Origin: Echinostoma caproni
Lineage: Eukaryota > Platyhelminthes > Trematoda > Plagiorchiida > Echinostomatidae
Assembly (NCBI GenBank): GCA_900618425.1
Contig: UZAN01040021.1
Location: 13,432 to 77,431 of the forward strand
Direction of reading: 5' to 3'
DNA: 64,000 bases
This document shows, in pieces, positions 35,871 to 47,300 of the stretch. The position numbers and the translations under genes are program-made. Position 1 is the first letter of the stretch; every line of letters begins with the position of its first letter. The notes below the pieces were generated by a model, which did no database searches, was not told the DNA's origin, and saw nothing but the letters and a program-made list of their open reading frames with translations.

Positions 35871-37805
35871 TGTTTGTAAAGCGTTTTATTGATGAAAATA
35901 ATCCAAAGCTATGTAATGTTTCAAAGAATTCATAATTTCTAATATCAGGTAATTACCAGCTCTCCAAAGACAAAATTTGCATCTTGATTGGGAACTTTGT
36001 GGCAAAAATGTCAATCCCCGACTTAGTTAATCATGTTTATAAAGTTGGAGTTTTAATTGGAAGCAAATATATTTATCAACAAATGGACCATACTTTTCAG
36101 TTACCTTCCCCATTGTCTTGGTATACTTTCCCAAAGTTATCGAGAGACCAAAACATCTAGGAGACTGTCAGTCGTCAATGCATGCAGTTTTAACTACAAC
36201 AGATACCGTGTTGATCATCTCAAGCAAATGTTGACCACATAAAATCAATCCCGCTTGAACAAGACGGGGAATAATAATTTTACAAACTTATCCATAACGA
36301 AGGCAGATTTAAAAATTTTCGAATTAATCAAAGTTCATTTTCTTTGTCCAACCTACATACTGAACAGCGAAGATCGTTTGATATCAGGTATATAAAATGA
36401 CAATCGAATGAGTTACAATTTCGCTTTTGGGCGTGTTTATTTAGTCAAGGGTACAGCCACAGGTAAATCGTGTACCAAAAGTCATTTGTAAAACTGAGGT
36501 AATACGCTCTTTATTTTAATTTATCTTTCGTCTGAGATATCCTTACACCAGGCTTATTACCCTATAAGGCGCCAGAGAACCGGATAATTCAAAACGGCAT
36601 AGACGTATTACTTGCTGTCCTTTTTGATTTTACGGAACAAGATTTTCTTTTTAAATCGAAACAATTCCTCAGTTTGTGATTCTACGTATATGCATAAATA
36701 CGGCCAATAGGTGTGGTTACACAACCAACAATAAATTGATGTAACCATTCCAGTGAAAAATCTTGGTTTGTAGAACACATTGGTTTGCTCTCCACAATTT
36801 CTGTACTCTAAGATATCGTGGTAGTGAGGGTGAGGACAAAAGCACGATAATGAGTTCCGGAGAGAGACTTTTTTCGTTGAATATATCATATCTGATTACA
36901 GGAGAAATCTGTAGGGCTTCATTCACAATCATTAGTGCAATATTAGAAAATATAAGTGTTTCTCAATTATTTTTTCGTGTCATCACAACTTTTGACACGA
37001 AAGGCAAGAAATATTGAACGCTGACAACCCTTTTATTGCCGGTTGCATGTGAGCGTTTGTGCGTATTGTGTGCTTGTGTGTAGAAATATGAATTGAAATG
37101 ACGAGGCCAATTCACTCGAGCCTGGAATTAGGTGATCAAATCATGATTAACCTCTGATCCGCATCCTGATCCCGAGTGCCATGGTGTGGTCCATTTGTGT
37201 AGGGCAGGCTACGACATGTACATTGCCTAGACCAAACTTTTGGTGCACAGGGGACAAATTATTTACCCCGCTAATCTCATCAGGAAAAATAGTGCATATT
37301 CGGGTACGCTTTGATCGATTTGGCGGTACCTGGCGGTACCTGAACTTTAACACCGCATTCGCTCATCCGTCTGTGCTAGGTTTGGGCAAGAAATGATTTG
37401 CTTTTGCACAAGAGATTGAGTTAAACGTTGTAGAAGAACTGACCAATTACTCTGAGAACACTAGGAACAAGGAGTGCCACGTAGGCTACCCCATTCAGGT
37501 AATGCGAATGAATTATTACAATCTCCCCAAAACCATCATTTAGTTGTGATCAAATGAGGTCTAATGTCATTTATTATCCAGCAGAGAGACGATCGCAATT
37601 CGATGGAATAACCCGGTTTGTGCCTTAGGTGAACCTTGTTATAGCCCTCAATGGTAAACGCAATCGGATTACGTAACAAAACTCCTGAAAAACATTATTA
37701 CAAGTATCAGAACACGAACTACACGATAGCTACGCAGCTTATGACTCGAGTACATAGTGAACGTTTTTGCATAGTGAGCAAACGGTGCGTGAACTGGAGA
37801 ACTAA
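35871..37805. other. No supported gene
   Basis: Mirror ORFs on both strands near 36,600-37,017 and 37,147-37,396 cancel each other as evidence. A small tandem duplication GGCGGTACCT occurs twice at about 37,321-37,340. Confidence 0.45.
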
Positions 37806-37857
37806 GATGCACCGTGCAGTTCTTCCTAATTCGTCTGGTGTCAACAGCAGTGCAGAT
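37806..37857 (-). mobile_element. Decayed SINE segment with hammerhead-like remnant
   Basis: The minus strand reads GCATCTGCACTGCTGTTGAC, then ACCAGACGAATTAGGAAG, then AACTGCACGGTGCATC. It shares the GCACTGCTG.TGA start, the AATTAGG block and the closing GTGC stem-I strand with the minus-strand copy at 56,661-56,727 and, less strongly, with the intact hammerhead at 18,965. The core is broken: CTGATGA has become CTGTTGA (reverse complement of 37,841-37,847) and GAAA is not preserved. The overlapping long ORFs on both strands (37,651-38,030) are therefore probably repeat-derived. Confidence 0.4.
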
Positions 37858-38205
37858 GCATCGATCTTTCTTTTTAAAGCACCTACAAATGCACAACTAT
37901 CAGGAACAGAGTAGGCTACAGCTATTAAGGCATTACCTATAGTCACACATGGGAGAGATACTTCGCTGGCAGTGATCGAAAAGGTAAACACGTCTTCCAG
38001 AGACGATAATCCCAACCGCTTGACCATCAACAGGAAATTTTGATTACGGTTGCTGATCGATACAGAACTTCTGACATCTATCCGTTCGAGTAATTTTGAT
38101 GATCACTATATTTTTTCGAGAAATTTGCAAGTACATGCTCAAGCCAGTTCTTATCGTAAAACATAAATAGTTCTTAAGACGACTAGCTCTACCGATATAC
38201 ATGTA
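37858..38205. other. No supported gene; minus open frame reads through
   Basis: A minus-strand frame without stops continues from the repeat remnant up to about 38,080 and looks superficially protein-like (VKRLGLSSLEDVFTFSITAS). A possible donor ATAG/GTAATG lies at about 37,945. Because the downstream half is a SINE remnant and no domain is recognised, it is not called as a gene. Confidence 0.3.
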
Positions 38206-38256
<51 letters not shown>

Positions 38257-38283
38257 ATCTATATATATATAAAGATAGATAGT
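38206..38283. repeat. (ATCT)n microsatellite ending in (AT)n and inverted GATA units
   Basis: About twelve ATCT tetramers run from about 38,207 to 38,254. They pass into ATATATATAT and then AAAGATAGATAG, the complement of the first part. The end can therefore fold back on the tract. Confidence 0.9.
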
Positions 38284-39576
38284 TTTACGGTCAAAACAAA
38301 CATAAAATTTTATTTACATTATTTTTGATTGGTGCGTTGCATGGGGTCTGAATCTGCCCTGGAGATTGCTTTAAGTCAAGCCGGAGGCTCGTAGCGCGTC
38401 TATTTCTCTATGCGGCGTACGTTCTGCCAACTTATTCATGAAGCAACATCATTAACCCCCATCTTTTTGCCCCTGAGCACCCATTTCAGTAAACTAAGCT
38501 GTACTATTTTTTCGGACAGCGAAACAAATATTGAACGATTATTAAACTTTGTGCTGCATCGATCTGTTCTCGTCTGATGTTGATATCAAACATGGTTAGA
38601 TATCAAGGCGTTCTAGCTTGATTAGTATCCATCAACGAGATATTGCGTTAAGAAGTCATATTAATTTTTTAAAAATGTTATCTAGATTTTATTAGCTCAT
38701 ATTTGTGAACACATTTTTTTCCTTTTTACGATGAAGAAAAGGTTTGGAATTGAACAACACTGCATTTTTCAAACACCTGTCCCGTGAATACAACCCAGTA
38801 CAAAATAATGATGCATAACTAGATCGGATCAACGCAGAGTTTTCTTTTTTCAATTTTCAATAGAATTGCTATTGTTGGCCGCCCCAGAAAAAAACTGGTA
38901 AATTTTCCACTCCTCCTCTCCTAACCAGGAGCATGCCAAGTAAGGTGATCGGAGTGTATTGACCTAGACAACAGCGTACGTTACTAGTTCTGCTGTGGGA
39001 GGATTTCATGCCATCCATGTGTGGTCCTGATATGCAACCAGCTGTTCCGCATCTAGTCATGGGTTGTAAAATGCATAAGCCCGAAGAACAATGGTCGAAC
39101 TGAATAGAAGTGTTTCTATTTGCGCTGTCGGGTTTGACGTAGAATAGATAGCACAAATTTGGTCGATGCATAATTGTTATATGGATGAATGATAAAAGAC
39201 CCGTCAATAGTTTGTATAGAGGGAACAACTGAAAAATATATATATTTCAGTACACATCGGTAAATAATTTATGATAAAAGCTGAACAGTCGGTTATACGA
39301 TCTAGTCAAAGTAAATGAACCTTCAATTTAATTGCTTTAAAAACTTTCTGCTTTCGCGACCAAATGGTAAAAGGTATGAACTCAATTGCAATCATGCCAC
39401 AAATGCCCTGTTATGCATATCAATAACTATTTGTTTATAACGCAAAATTATTTCATCTAAAACAATGCTTCCTAATTAAACGGAATCAATAACGCTAAAG
39501 CCTGTTCACTACAGGAACATGTAGTTCTTTGAGTTCTTTACTATCATAGAGTTTTAAAGAACATTGAGCTCAAAAA
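38284..39576. other. No supported gene
   Basis: The minus frame 38,869-39,228 (119 codons) has no domain. Near 39,025-39,050 the plus strand reads CTGATATGCAACCAGCTGTT, partly like a hammerhead with an internal deletion, but the flanks do not match the SINE. Confidence 0.4.
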
Positions 39577-39699
39577 ATGCAAAAACTAGCTTTTACATCC
39601 AGGTTTGTTGAGCTCAAACCTGAGCAAAACGTCCATTGTGAAATGTTCCTGCCTGACTCACAAACATCAATCACTGCTTTCACAATAGTTATTGTTGAA
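39577..39699 (+). CDS. Candidate coding fragment running into the assembly gap
   Basis: From an ATG at 39,577 the plus frame reads MQKLAFTSRFVELKPEQNVH and continues CEMFLPDSQTSITAFTIVIV up to the gap at 39,700. Composition is protein-like, but only 41 codons are visible and the antisense frame is also open. The plus-strand candidate at 40,573-41,043 beyond the gap may belong to the same transcript. No family is recognised. Confidence 0.3.
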
Positions 39700-40383
39700 N
39701 NNNNNNNNNNNNNNNNNNNNNNNNNNNNNNNNNNNNNNNNNNNNNNNNNNNNNNNNNNNNNNNNNNNNNNNNNNNNNNNNNNNNNNNNNNNNNNNNNNNN
39801 NNNNNNNNNNNNNNNNNNNNNNNNNNNNNNNNNNNNNNNNNNNNNNNNNNNNNNNNNNNNNNNNNNNNNNNNNNNNNNNNNNNNNNNNNNNNNNNNNNNN
39901 NNNNNNNNNNNNNNNNNNNNNNNNNNNNNNNNNNNNNNNNNNNNNNNNNNNNNNNNNNNNNNNNNNNNNNNNNNNNNNNNNNNNNNNNNNNNNNNNNNNN
40001 NNNNNNNNNNNNNNNNNNNNNNNNNNNNNNNNNNNNNNNNNNNNNNNNNNNNNNNNNNNNNNNNNNNNNNNNNNNNNNNNNNNNNNNNNNNNNNNNNNNN
40101 NNNNNNNNNNNNNNNNNNNNNNNNNNNNNNNNNNNNNNNNNNNNNNNNNNNNNNNNNNNNNNNNNNNNNNNNNNNNNNNNNNNNNNNNNNNNNNNNNNNN
40201 NNNNNNNNNNNNNNNNNNNNNNNNNNNNNNNNNNNNNNNNNNNNNNNNNNNNNNNNNNNNNNNNNNNNNNNNNNNNNNNNNNNNNNNNNNNNNNNNNNNN
40301 NNNNNNNNNNNNNNNNNNNNNNNNNNNNNNNNNNNNNNNNNNNNNNNNNNNNNNNNNNNNNNNNNNNNNNNNNNNNNNNNNNN
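39700..40383. other. Assembly gap, 684 Ns
   Basis: The run of N is unsequenced or scaffolded. Any open frame computed across it is meaningless. Confidence 1.
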
Positions 40384-40572
40384 CATTTCAAAGTTATCAT
40401 CGCACTAACTGAAAGCAGATGCTCATATGAATTGTCGCAAGGCAGTCAATGAGAGGACTATTTTATAAGCGAAAGAATGATGATTAGTTGGCTAAAATCA
40501 AAATCTCGTGATGTGGACAGGATTCTACATGCATATTATAATAAAACGACTATTCTGGGTGCTAGTTGGATG

Positions 40573-41043
40573 TAAGAAATCAGAAGTGCACGGAGTAAAG
40601 CAAAAGCACTAAATGGAGAAAAGAACGCTGATGACAAATCGATCAGCAGGAACGGGCATCTGACTAGAAAGTGTAATTTAAGCTGCAAAACCAGTGAGAA
40701 TCTTTGCGACGAAATTATGCGTGGTCTTTATTTTTAAGTAAAATAGAGAACAGAGAGAAGAACTGGTGGCATGCAAACGAAAAACAATGTGGATAGCAGA
40801 TCAGCAACGGTTTCCACTGGGATAAATCCCATTTTTGCTAAACGATTGTTTCGTGTATCAGATAGCAAACAGTGCATGCGAACCATGTCTAGCCAACCGC
40901 TGGGTACTGACGAATCGTCTCATGTTAGAGCGTATACCCGATTGGAGCGAATGAATTTGGTTAATCCCAATGAGGCTCAGTCTACTTCGTCACGTTTTTT
41001 AGATCTGTCAGATGTGTTGGATAGAATTAATGAATTCGGATAA
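40573..41043 (+). CDS. Candidate exon(s), basic Ser/Lys-rich protein, unrecognised
   Basis: One plus-strand frame is protein-like on both sides of two stops. The first part, 40,576 to about 40,720, reads SARSKAKALNGEKNADDK and ends DEIMR. The second, about 40,747 to the stop at 41,041-41,043, includes FAKRLFRVSDSKQCMRTMSS and FLDLSDVLDRINEFG. A GT...AG segment of 33 bases (40,721-40,753) would remove both stops and keep the frame; very short introns of about 30 bases are known in schistosome genes. An alternative acceptor is AAAATAG at 40,746 for the second part alone. No domain is recognised. Confidence 0.35.
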
Positions 41044-42659
41044 CACACCGATGAGAGTGACAACAGTCAATCACTCACTGCTCACTCACTAATGTTCCAT
41101 TGGAAATTATGTATGCGTTTTCGATTCCATAGGCAGGATACGGTTTGTTTCCTAATCGATCTTTATTCACATGTCACGGCTGAATGATAAACCGTTGATG
41201 GACGCTACTGTTGTGAGTACCCTTTCATTGTCTGAATAACGATCAAATCCCACATTCATATATAGATGTGTGTATGCCCTAAATAGTGCATATTGTCACC
41301 AGACAATCTCAATGCAATCTCTTATTTTCAGTCATTCTGGAAAAATCGATCGGATTTAGAGTTGTGTGACAGTGGTAATGTTCATCTTCGATCACAAACA
41401 ATAGGCTTGGATGACATTAAATTATAAACCACCATTTAATAGTGCGTTTTTCATGTAAATTCAAGTACCGCAATGCACTCTTAGTGGTTCTTAAGCACGA
41501 AAAGCTTTCTTGTCGATATTGCACATGGCAGACTTAGATATATTCAGTATGTTAAGGACAGTCTGCTTTCACTCAGGCAGAGTGACTGAATGCAGAACAA
41601 CTGTGGATTGCAATTTGATTGAACGGAGTCTTCAACAGAGTAAACTGAGGGTATGAGATTATTTTATTGAAAATTTTGACCGAAAACAAACGAGATTTTA
41701 GACATGTTTCGTCACTGCTAAACTGACAGTTGCATCAGCTTATACTGTTTGCACTGTTCATGGTTTGCAATTCAGGTTGGCTTCAGTTTTGCAAATTCTT
41801 TCGTGTTAAGCTGGGGGATGAGACTTGGGATCGCCTTGAACACCTGGGTATGTGCGTCATCAACAAAATGTCACAGATCTTCAATTTTCATATTTCGAAC
41901 TGTAACAGGTCATCAATAACCCGAGCAGTGTTATTCTATCGTTCTTGACAGTTATCTTGTAATGTGACGAATATAACGAGAATCACCGGTGATAAGTGAG
42001 TAAATTTTTTGATGCCATTTGCTTTTAGTAATGTGAACAGCATTTGTTTTCGCTCCTGCAACTATCGAAACGTATGCTGCTCGGGAAGCTTCAACAATGA
42101 ATGTTAATACACGTCACTGTAGAATCTCACTTCCCGATAAGCACTGCTAAATGGACAAAAACGCTTATAAGTCATATATGTGACGTGCATTTTCAGGTAT
42201 TTGGTCCCTTCCAACGCAGGTATTCCCATTTAGCTAGAAGTGTCTCTGTCGCCAGTGACTTCAGTTCCCAACACATGAAGACCGTTCATTTGTTAGAAGC
42301 ACCTCTGATTGTGCACTTATTCAATGTCTAATTTTAATGCACTTTCACTCTAGCTGCGCTATGACAATTGCGATGTCAATCGTGTTCCTTAAAATTAAAT
42401 GGCGTATGAACGATGACTCTAAAATTTTGGAGATCGTTTTCTGGTTCAAAACATCAATATTACTGGTCTGTTTAACAAAAGCTAATGAGTGATTCAAGGT
42501 TTTCCTCACAACAAATTCACAAACTGGTACATAAATATCTACTAAGCATTGTGCTACGGTGTGGAAAGCCGGATAGCTTATAGAAATTATCTATCTGGAT
42601 GCTAATTTGGGATGTTATACTTTTGTAATTCATAGATTCAATGTCTGTGACCTACAAGG
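41044..42659. other. No supported gene; weak hammerhead-like trace at 41,704
   Basis: On the minus strand 41,704-41,745 reads CTGATGC, about 19 bases, then GACGAAACATG. It is comparable to the CTGATGA...GATGAAACATT motif at 47,191-47,222. The last A of the first box is changed and stem II is poor. ORFs at 41,730-41,948 and 42,101-42,331 lack motifs. Confidence 0.3.
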
Positions 42660-42990
42660 TGACAATCAGTCGTTCAGAGTTTGGAAGGCTCTATTGTATG
42701 ACTTCAATTCCTTGATCATATCTGGCAGTTTGTTCCATAATCCTGTGACTCTTTCGGATAACAACCTGCATGTGGCAATTATAATCATTCAAACTGGAAC
42801 TCCTCTGCATTGTTTCTGCCGAAAGTACAACACAATCTCGATAGTATTTTGAAGTTGTTCTACGACACAAATTATGCAACTCAAAAGGACAATTATAAAT
42901 CGGTGCACCCACATGGAACTGATGCAATGACTGTGACCGCTGTAGCGTCCTATGAACCGTCTGGATCATATGGAATGGAACTTGTTGCAC
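42660..42990 (-). mobile_element. LINE 3' coding fragment (C-terminal tail)
   Basis: On the minus strand, after a frameshift near 42,790, the translation reads CRLLSERVTGLWNKLPDMIK, then ELKSYNRAFQTLND. This is the hallmark C-terminus of many non-LTR reverse-transcriptase proteins (F.xRv...WN.LP..v......s...Fk..LD). The upstream frame (FELHNLCRRTTSKYYRD) fits the basic region that precedes it. Only this tail is present, so the copy is strongly 5'-truncated. Confidence 0.6.
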
Positions 42991-44699
42991 TGAAATATCT
43001 AGGGTGTGGCTTCTAGTCTTCCCTCTATTTCCGTTGAAATGTTCTTTGCTGTATACAGAGTGAAACGCGTTCGTTCACTTGAGTTAGACCGCGAAAGAGA
43101 AGCTTATGAAAATACTATTATATGTAACGCCTTGTTCACAACCTGAAGGGTCAGCTAGGTTCGCGTATCCGGTGCTTAACTCGGTCGGGGGTCATCGTTG
43201 AAGGATTTCCTGTGCCTCAATGTTGATGACGAAAATCTTCCTTGTGTGAATCTAAAAGTTACAATGACAAATCAACCGTTTTGTCTTTAATTGTTTTACT
43301 ATTCACGAGCAAATTGAGGAAAACGTCCATAAATAAAATTAGTTGAAGCGTAAAAATTGAGAATCCGCTGATTATTCTTGAACAGTTGGACCGCTATGTG
43401 CCCCAGAGAATAGTTAGTGCATGACACCATTCCACTGGGAGGATCGGGTTACATTGGGATCATGCGACTGTACCGTATGAGGTTCAAACATCTTCGCTTA
43501 ACAATTCGTTCTGGTCATTAGCCATCTGCCTATATATGTCTCAGAAAAGCAAACATTGGTTCCAATACGGACAAACTCGTATATTTGTGAGTGTGATGAC
43601 GATAATAATAATAATAATAGTAAGTTATGCTTATGACTAAATTATCCACAGCTTTGTATTTTAAATAGTTGCTCTCCATGTGTCCTCACACCGTCCTGAA
43701 TTTGGGATGCGGTCCCCAAATCAGATCTCAAGGTCACCTGAACACATCCTTAATGATCATTGGGATAATTGCAGCGGAAAATGTTAAACGGTCTCCCCTC
43801 AAGTGTTTACATAAGTTCTAGGGCTAAACCTGTGAAATAGAAAAATACGAGAAGAACCGCAGGAACCGATGTCAAGTTGAACAATCGATGTGAAACAGTT
43901 CTGTAATATCCCCGTATTAAACATTTGGTTTACGAAAATAGGAAAGGATCTACTGTGACATATTTGTGTCAAACTCGAACGAGAGGTACTGAGATCATCG
44001 ACGTTTGTATACCTATGGTTACCATTGAAACTCAACTAAAACACCGCGACTTAAGTACCCTTAAATAATTATTCATTTAAATTATAAACTAAAAGCTAGA
44101 GAAAACTGGTTTGGAGGTAACAGTCCATTGCAAATTGAGTTCGCACTGGAGAAAGGTGTTTCAGCTACAAGCAGTAAATAACCCTTAAATCTTAGGTTTC
44201 CTTTTGTAGGATAACCGGACAAACTGTTCTTCTACGATACAAAGTTCCTTCAAAAGTGAACGCACGTCCGGTTCCAACTGACTTTCATCGCTAAAATCTT
44301 CCAAGAATGAACACTGGCTATTTGAGAGAACGCAATCATAGGGTCACTTTTTCGATTGTATGCCACATCAGCGCACTTCTTGGACAGAAGTGCTATACTT
44401 TCTTACTCCGTATTGTCTTAAATTGATTTAGTAAATTGATCAATGTTCTTACCCTATTCCTGTACACACAAGAATTGCTGTTATAAAGTAATCATGTGAT
44501 GAAAAATCTTACTGCATTGTTCGGAGTGCCAGTCATTAGTCCACCGCACCAATACTCCAAACTCGGAAAACGCATTCTTGCCAGTTGCAAACCGTCCTCG
44601 GTCCCGATTTATCCTAATTGCACCATTCAGAGGAATTTCGCATCTATTTTAACCCGGTTCTCTAGGAGTCACGACTCAATGATAATTGGGAAACGTCTG
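42991..44699. other. No supported gene
   Basis: The stretch holds a (TAA)n tract at about 43,600-43,618 and short ORFs without motifs. The plus frame 44,496-44,702 lies just upstream of the LINE and could be part of its 5' region, but nothing in it is recognisable. Confidence 0.45.
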
Positions 44700-47000
44700 T
44701 AGTCCAACTGGATAATTTTGTCTTCTTCAGATGGGATGCATAACGGTATAGAAAGGGGTTTGGATTTGATGTTCTTACCTACACCAATTACAAGTGGTGT
44801 GGCAAGTCCGAAATACTTTTCCAGTATTTACAAAATGACCATGGTTGCTTGACTGTAGTCCGTCACCCCAAATTTCCCCGCTTTCCTAGATTTCTAGATT
44901 GCACCCCATTGTAGGTTATCGGACAGTGACACATTTCATGATCATTTCCTAGCGGTTATTGCCCCATCTCTTGATGACAGCTTGCATCTGATAAATGGTG
45001 ACCTTAACCACGTCTAAACCTCAGTGTGACCTTATTATTGATGCAAATAGAGGAACTCATCATCCAGATCACATAGGCACAAATCACGCAGACACAAGTT
45101 CTACTAAACATTTCTCACCCTTAGGCACCAGCAGTCACAGCTTGATCCTGGTAAGACATAAGATTCACCCATGCTCAGGACATTTTTCTTTTCCTCGACC
45201 CAAACACATCGTGTTCCGTTCATGACATCTTTCCCCAGAAAATATGCCTCTGCTAAGATAGTCTCTTAAAGTAGCTACCGATTACAACACGAACCCGGTT
45301 TTAAAATATTACATTTCTAAACGACGAGGTAAACCGTGTTTTTCAAATTTGCTCTACTATAAAACCTTTGTTCCTTCAACATGATAGAATATCAACACCT
45401 TTTCTTAGACGTATTCTAACTATCTTTCCTTTCTTTCCTGATCAAGAGTGAAATAGGACGCTTGAATTCCCTTAATGTATGTCAGCTTTTTGGGGAAATG
45501 AATTGGTAATCTATGTGACTTGGAATGTAACTATTCTGCAGATAGAAGACAATTATTCCCGTTTCTTCTGTTGATATTCAACAAGTGAACGTTGCATGCA
45601 TTCATTCCTCTTCTGACGTATGCCCCAGTTACATTGAACCGAGTATTCAGAATGCTCCATTATTCTTTGAACTCAACCTCTAGTGAAATGTATAAACCCA
45701 TGCGCTCTCTCATGGTGTCAACCGCACCTGGTTCAGACAACTTAGGTTATATCTCTTTTAAACACAGTGCTGTGCCACGGACTCACACTTTTGAATACAT
45801 AGCTAATATTTCGCTCGAACTCCGAACTATTCCGGATTGCGGATGCAGGGTGAAAATCTCTCCCATCCTCAAAGGAACAACGGCGGCCCAAATTACGAAA
45901 GATTTCAGACCAATCGCTCTCACTTCCAGCAGTTTTAAATTGATGTAGCGTACATTTCTGTATCGCTTTCCGTTATTTATTACCACCCCCGTTGACATTT
46001 ATCAGTTTTCATACAAACATGACTACATTCACTCAATCGGCAAGCCCCTAGACGAGAGAGCCGAACATATGCATTGTGCATCTCTTGATTATTCTTCCGT
46101 TTGTGACGCGGTATCCGTTTCTTTCTTCTTTAACAAGATCCAACCGTTTGTTTGTCTCATTATTCTTCCTGGGTGGCTCACTGACCAATTTTCGCAAAGA
46201 CAGTACTACCAGTTACATTGGAAAGAAGCCAGTGAACGGCATCACTCGATAGTTTGGTTCTTCTTTAAGTTTCTGTCTTATCGCGCTATCATTTTGTGAC
46301 TTATATCAGTGGCTAACCCATTACTCTCCCCGTACGACATTTTAAGTATGCTGATGATGCCGCTTCCTCATCGCCTTCCGGCAATACACAGACTCAGGAT
46401 TGCCGGTGAACAGGTTGAGCTAATGGAAGTACTTAGGTCTCAAAGTTCGCTGGTCTTTACATACCCAAATTATTTCTCACGAGCTGATATTTCTCTCCTT
46501 TTACATGAGAAGACTGCGCCATTGCTGCTCGGATGTGTAGGTATTAGGAGCTCTTTTTCAACAGTATGCTCTCCTTAAACCTCCTTAACTCACCTCTGTG
46601 ATGTCCCGAGGTTTGCTGAAGGCCGACTTCAAATTACTGAGGTATAGCCTCTCAATGATCAGTCGTGTTCCCCAGTTTCTTAATCAGTTCTGATTGCCAA
46701 TACTCATGATACCCATATTGATACATGCTTGACGCTTCCTGACAATGTTCTACCTGAATGCATCCATCCTTTACACATTCACATGAGTGCATGCAAATCC
46801 CACCCCTTCTACCCGTTCCAAATACAAACTCATCCCATCTCGGATATCTGTCCACAGAAACTCTTTGGCACTCTATGTGGCCCAAACACTGACCAACAAA
46901 GAGAGTGTTTGTTATCACAGCATTGTGACAAAGGTCCGCTTTTGGCTGAAAGCTTGTATATAACTCACTAAAGCTTTGATGAATACGGTATAGCCTTTCT
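44700..47000 (+). mobile_element. Decayed LINE: endonuclease and reverse transcriptase
   Basis: Pieces of a LINE ORF2 appear in order across several frames. Near 44,710 'NFVFFRWD' and 'RYRKGFGFDVL' resemble the endonuclease '(Y/F)RxDR..GRGGGV' region. At 45,000 LTTSKPQCDLIID matches the strand before the GDFN motif, and at 45,120 PLGTSSHSLILV matches the 'LGxSDH.li' end of the nuclease. From 45,720 APGSDNL, then IPDCGCRVKISPILKGTT and DFRPIALTSSSFKLM are reverse-transcriptase finger motifs. At 46,085 LDYSSVCDAVS is the catalytic 'LDYSSAFDxV' with the second half damaged. KYADDAA (YADD at 46,347-46,358) is the second catalytic motif. The tail to about 47,000 has an HP-rich C-terminal region. 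There are many frameshifts and stops, so it is inactive. Confidence 0.75.
45690..46370 (+). pseudogene. Reverse-transcriptase domain of the 44.7-47.0 kb LINE
   Basis: The finger-palm core is split by a stop after FKLM (45,946-45,948) and by frameshifts before GWLTDQFSQRQYY and before KYADD. The first catalytic Asp of LDYSS and both Asp of YADD are still encoded. The Phe-Asp of the AFD block reads as CD. Motif spacing is compatible with an almost full-length domain. Confidence 0.7.
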
Positions 47001-47300
47001 TATACAATCCTGTAAATTGGCTGAGCACATATGTGTGAACTACTCGGATCACTAGTATTTCCCAAATTCCATCACCGATGAACATAAAATTAGGTAAATA
47101 TTGGCAAAGTATTGAAAATGGGTTCTCGTTGCTCTGGTGAACTGGATTCCATTGTGCCTGGTCCTCCGAGCGTGGCAATTGGTTTGCAAATGTTTCATCA
47201 CCAGTCGTGGTGACATCATCAGTGATTGTGATGAAGAGGACGCTAACAACGAATTAATAACAGTGTATCTCGAATTCATAGGTATGTTATTTTTCAACCT
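47001..47300 (-). mobile_element. Retroelement fragment with hammerhead-like hairpin
   Basis: The minus strand at 47,191-47,222 reads CTGATGA, then TG, then TCACCA-CGAC-TGGTGA as a perfect 6-bp hairpin, then TGAAAC. The order CTGATGA, hairpin, GAAAC is that of a hammerhead core, as found in terminal regions of Penelope-like elements; an extra T before the stem and the lack of a clear stem III argue against activity. The plus strand of the same bases has an open frame 47,137-47,290 ending at a donor-like ATAG/GTATGT. The fragment abuts the end of the LINE, so it may be a nested insertion. Confidence 0.35.

Noticed and set aside
37719..38030. Minus-strand ORF of 103 codons with plausible composition
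   Set aside because: Its downstream part coincides with a SINE/hammerhead remnant and the opposite strand is also open, so it is probably a chance frame over a repeat.
39025..39055. CTGATATGCAACCAGCTGTT resembling a hammerhead with an internal deletion
   Set aside because: Similarity ends at once on both sides and the catalytic boxes are absent.
39570..40452. Very long ORFs of 238-291 codons
   Set aside because: They consist almost entirely of the N gap.
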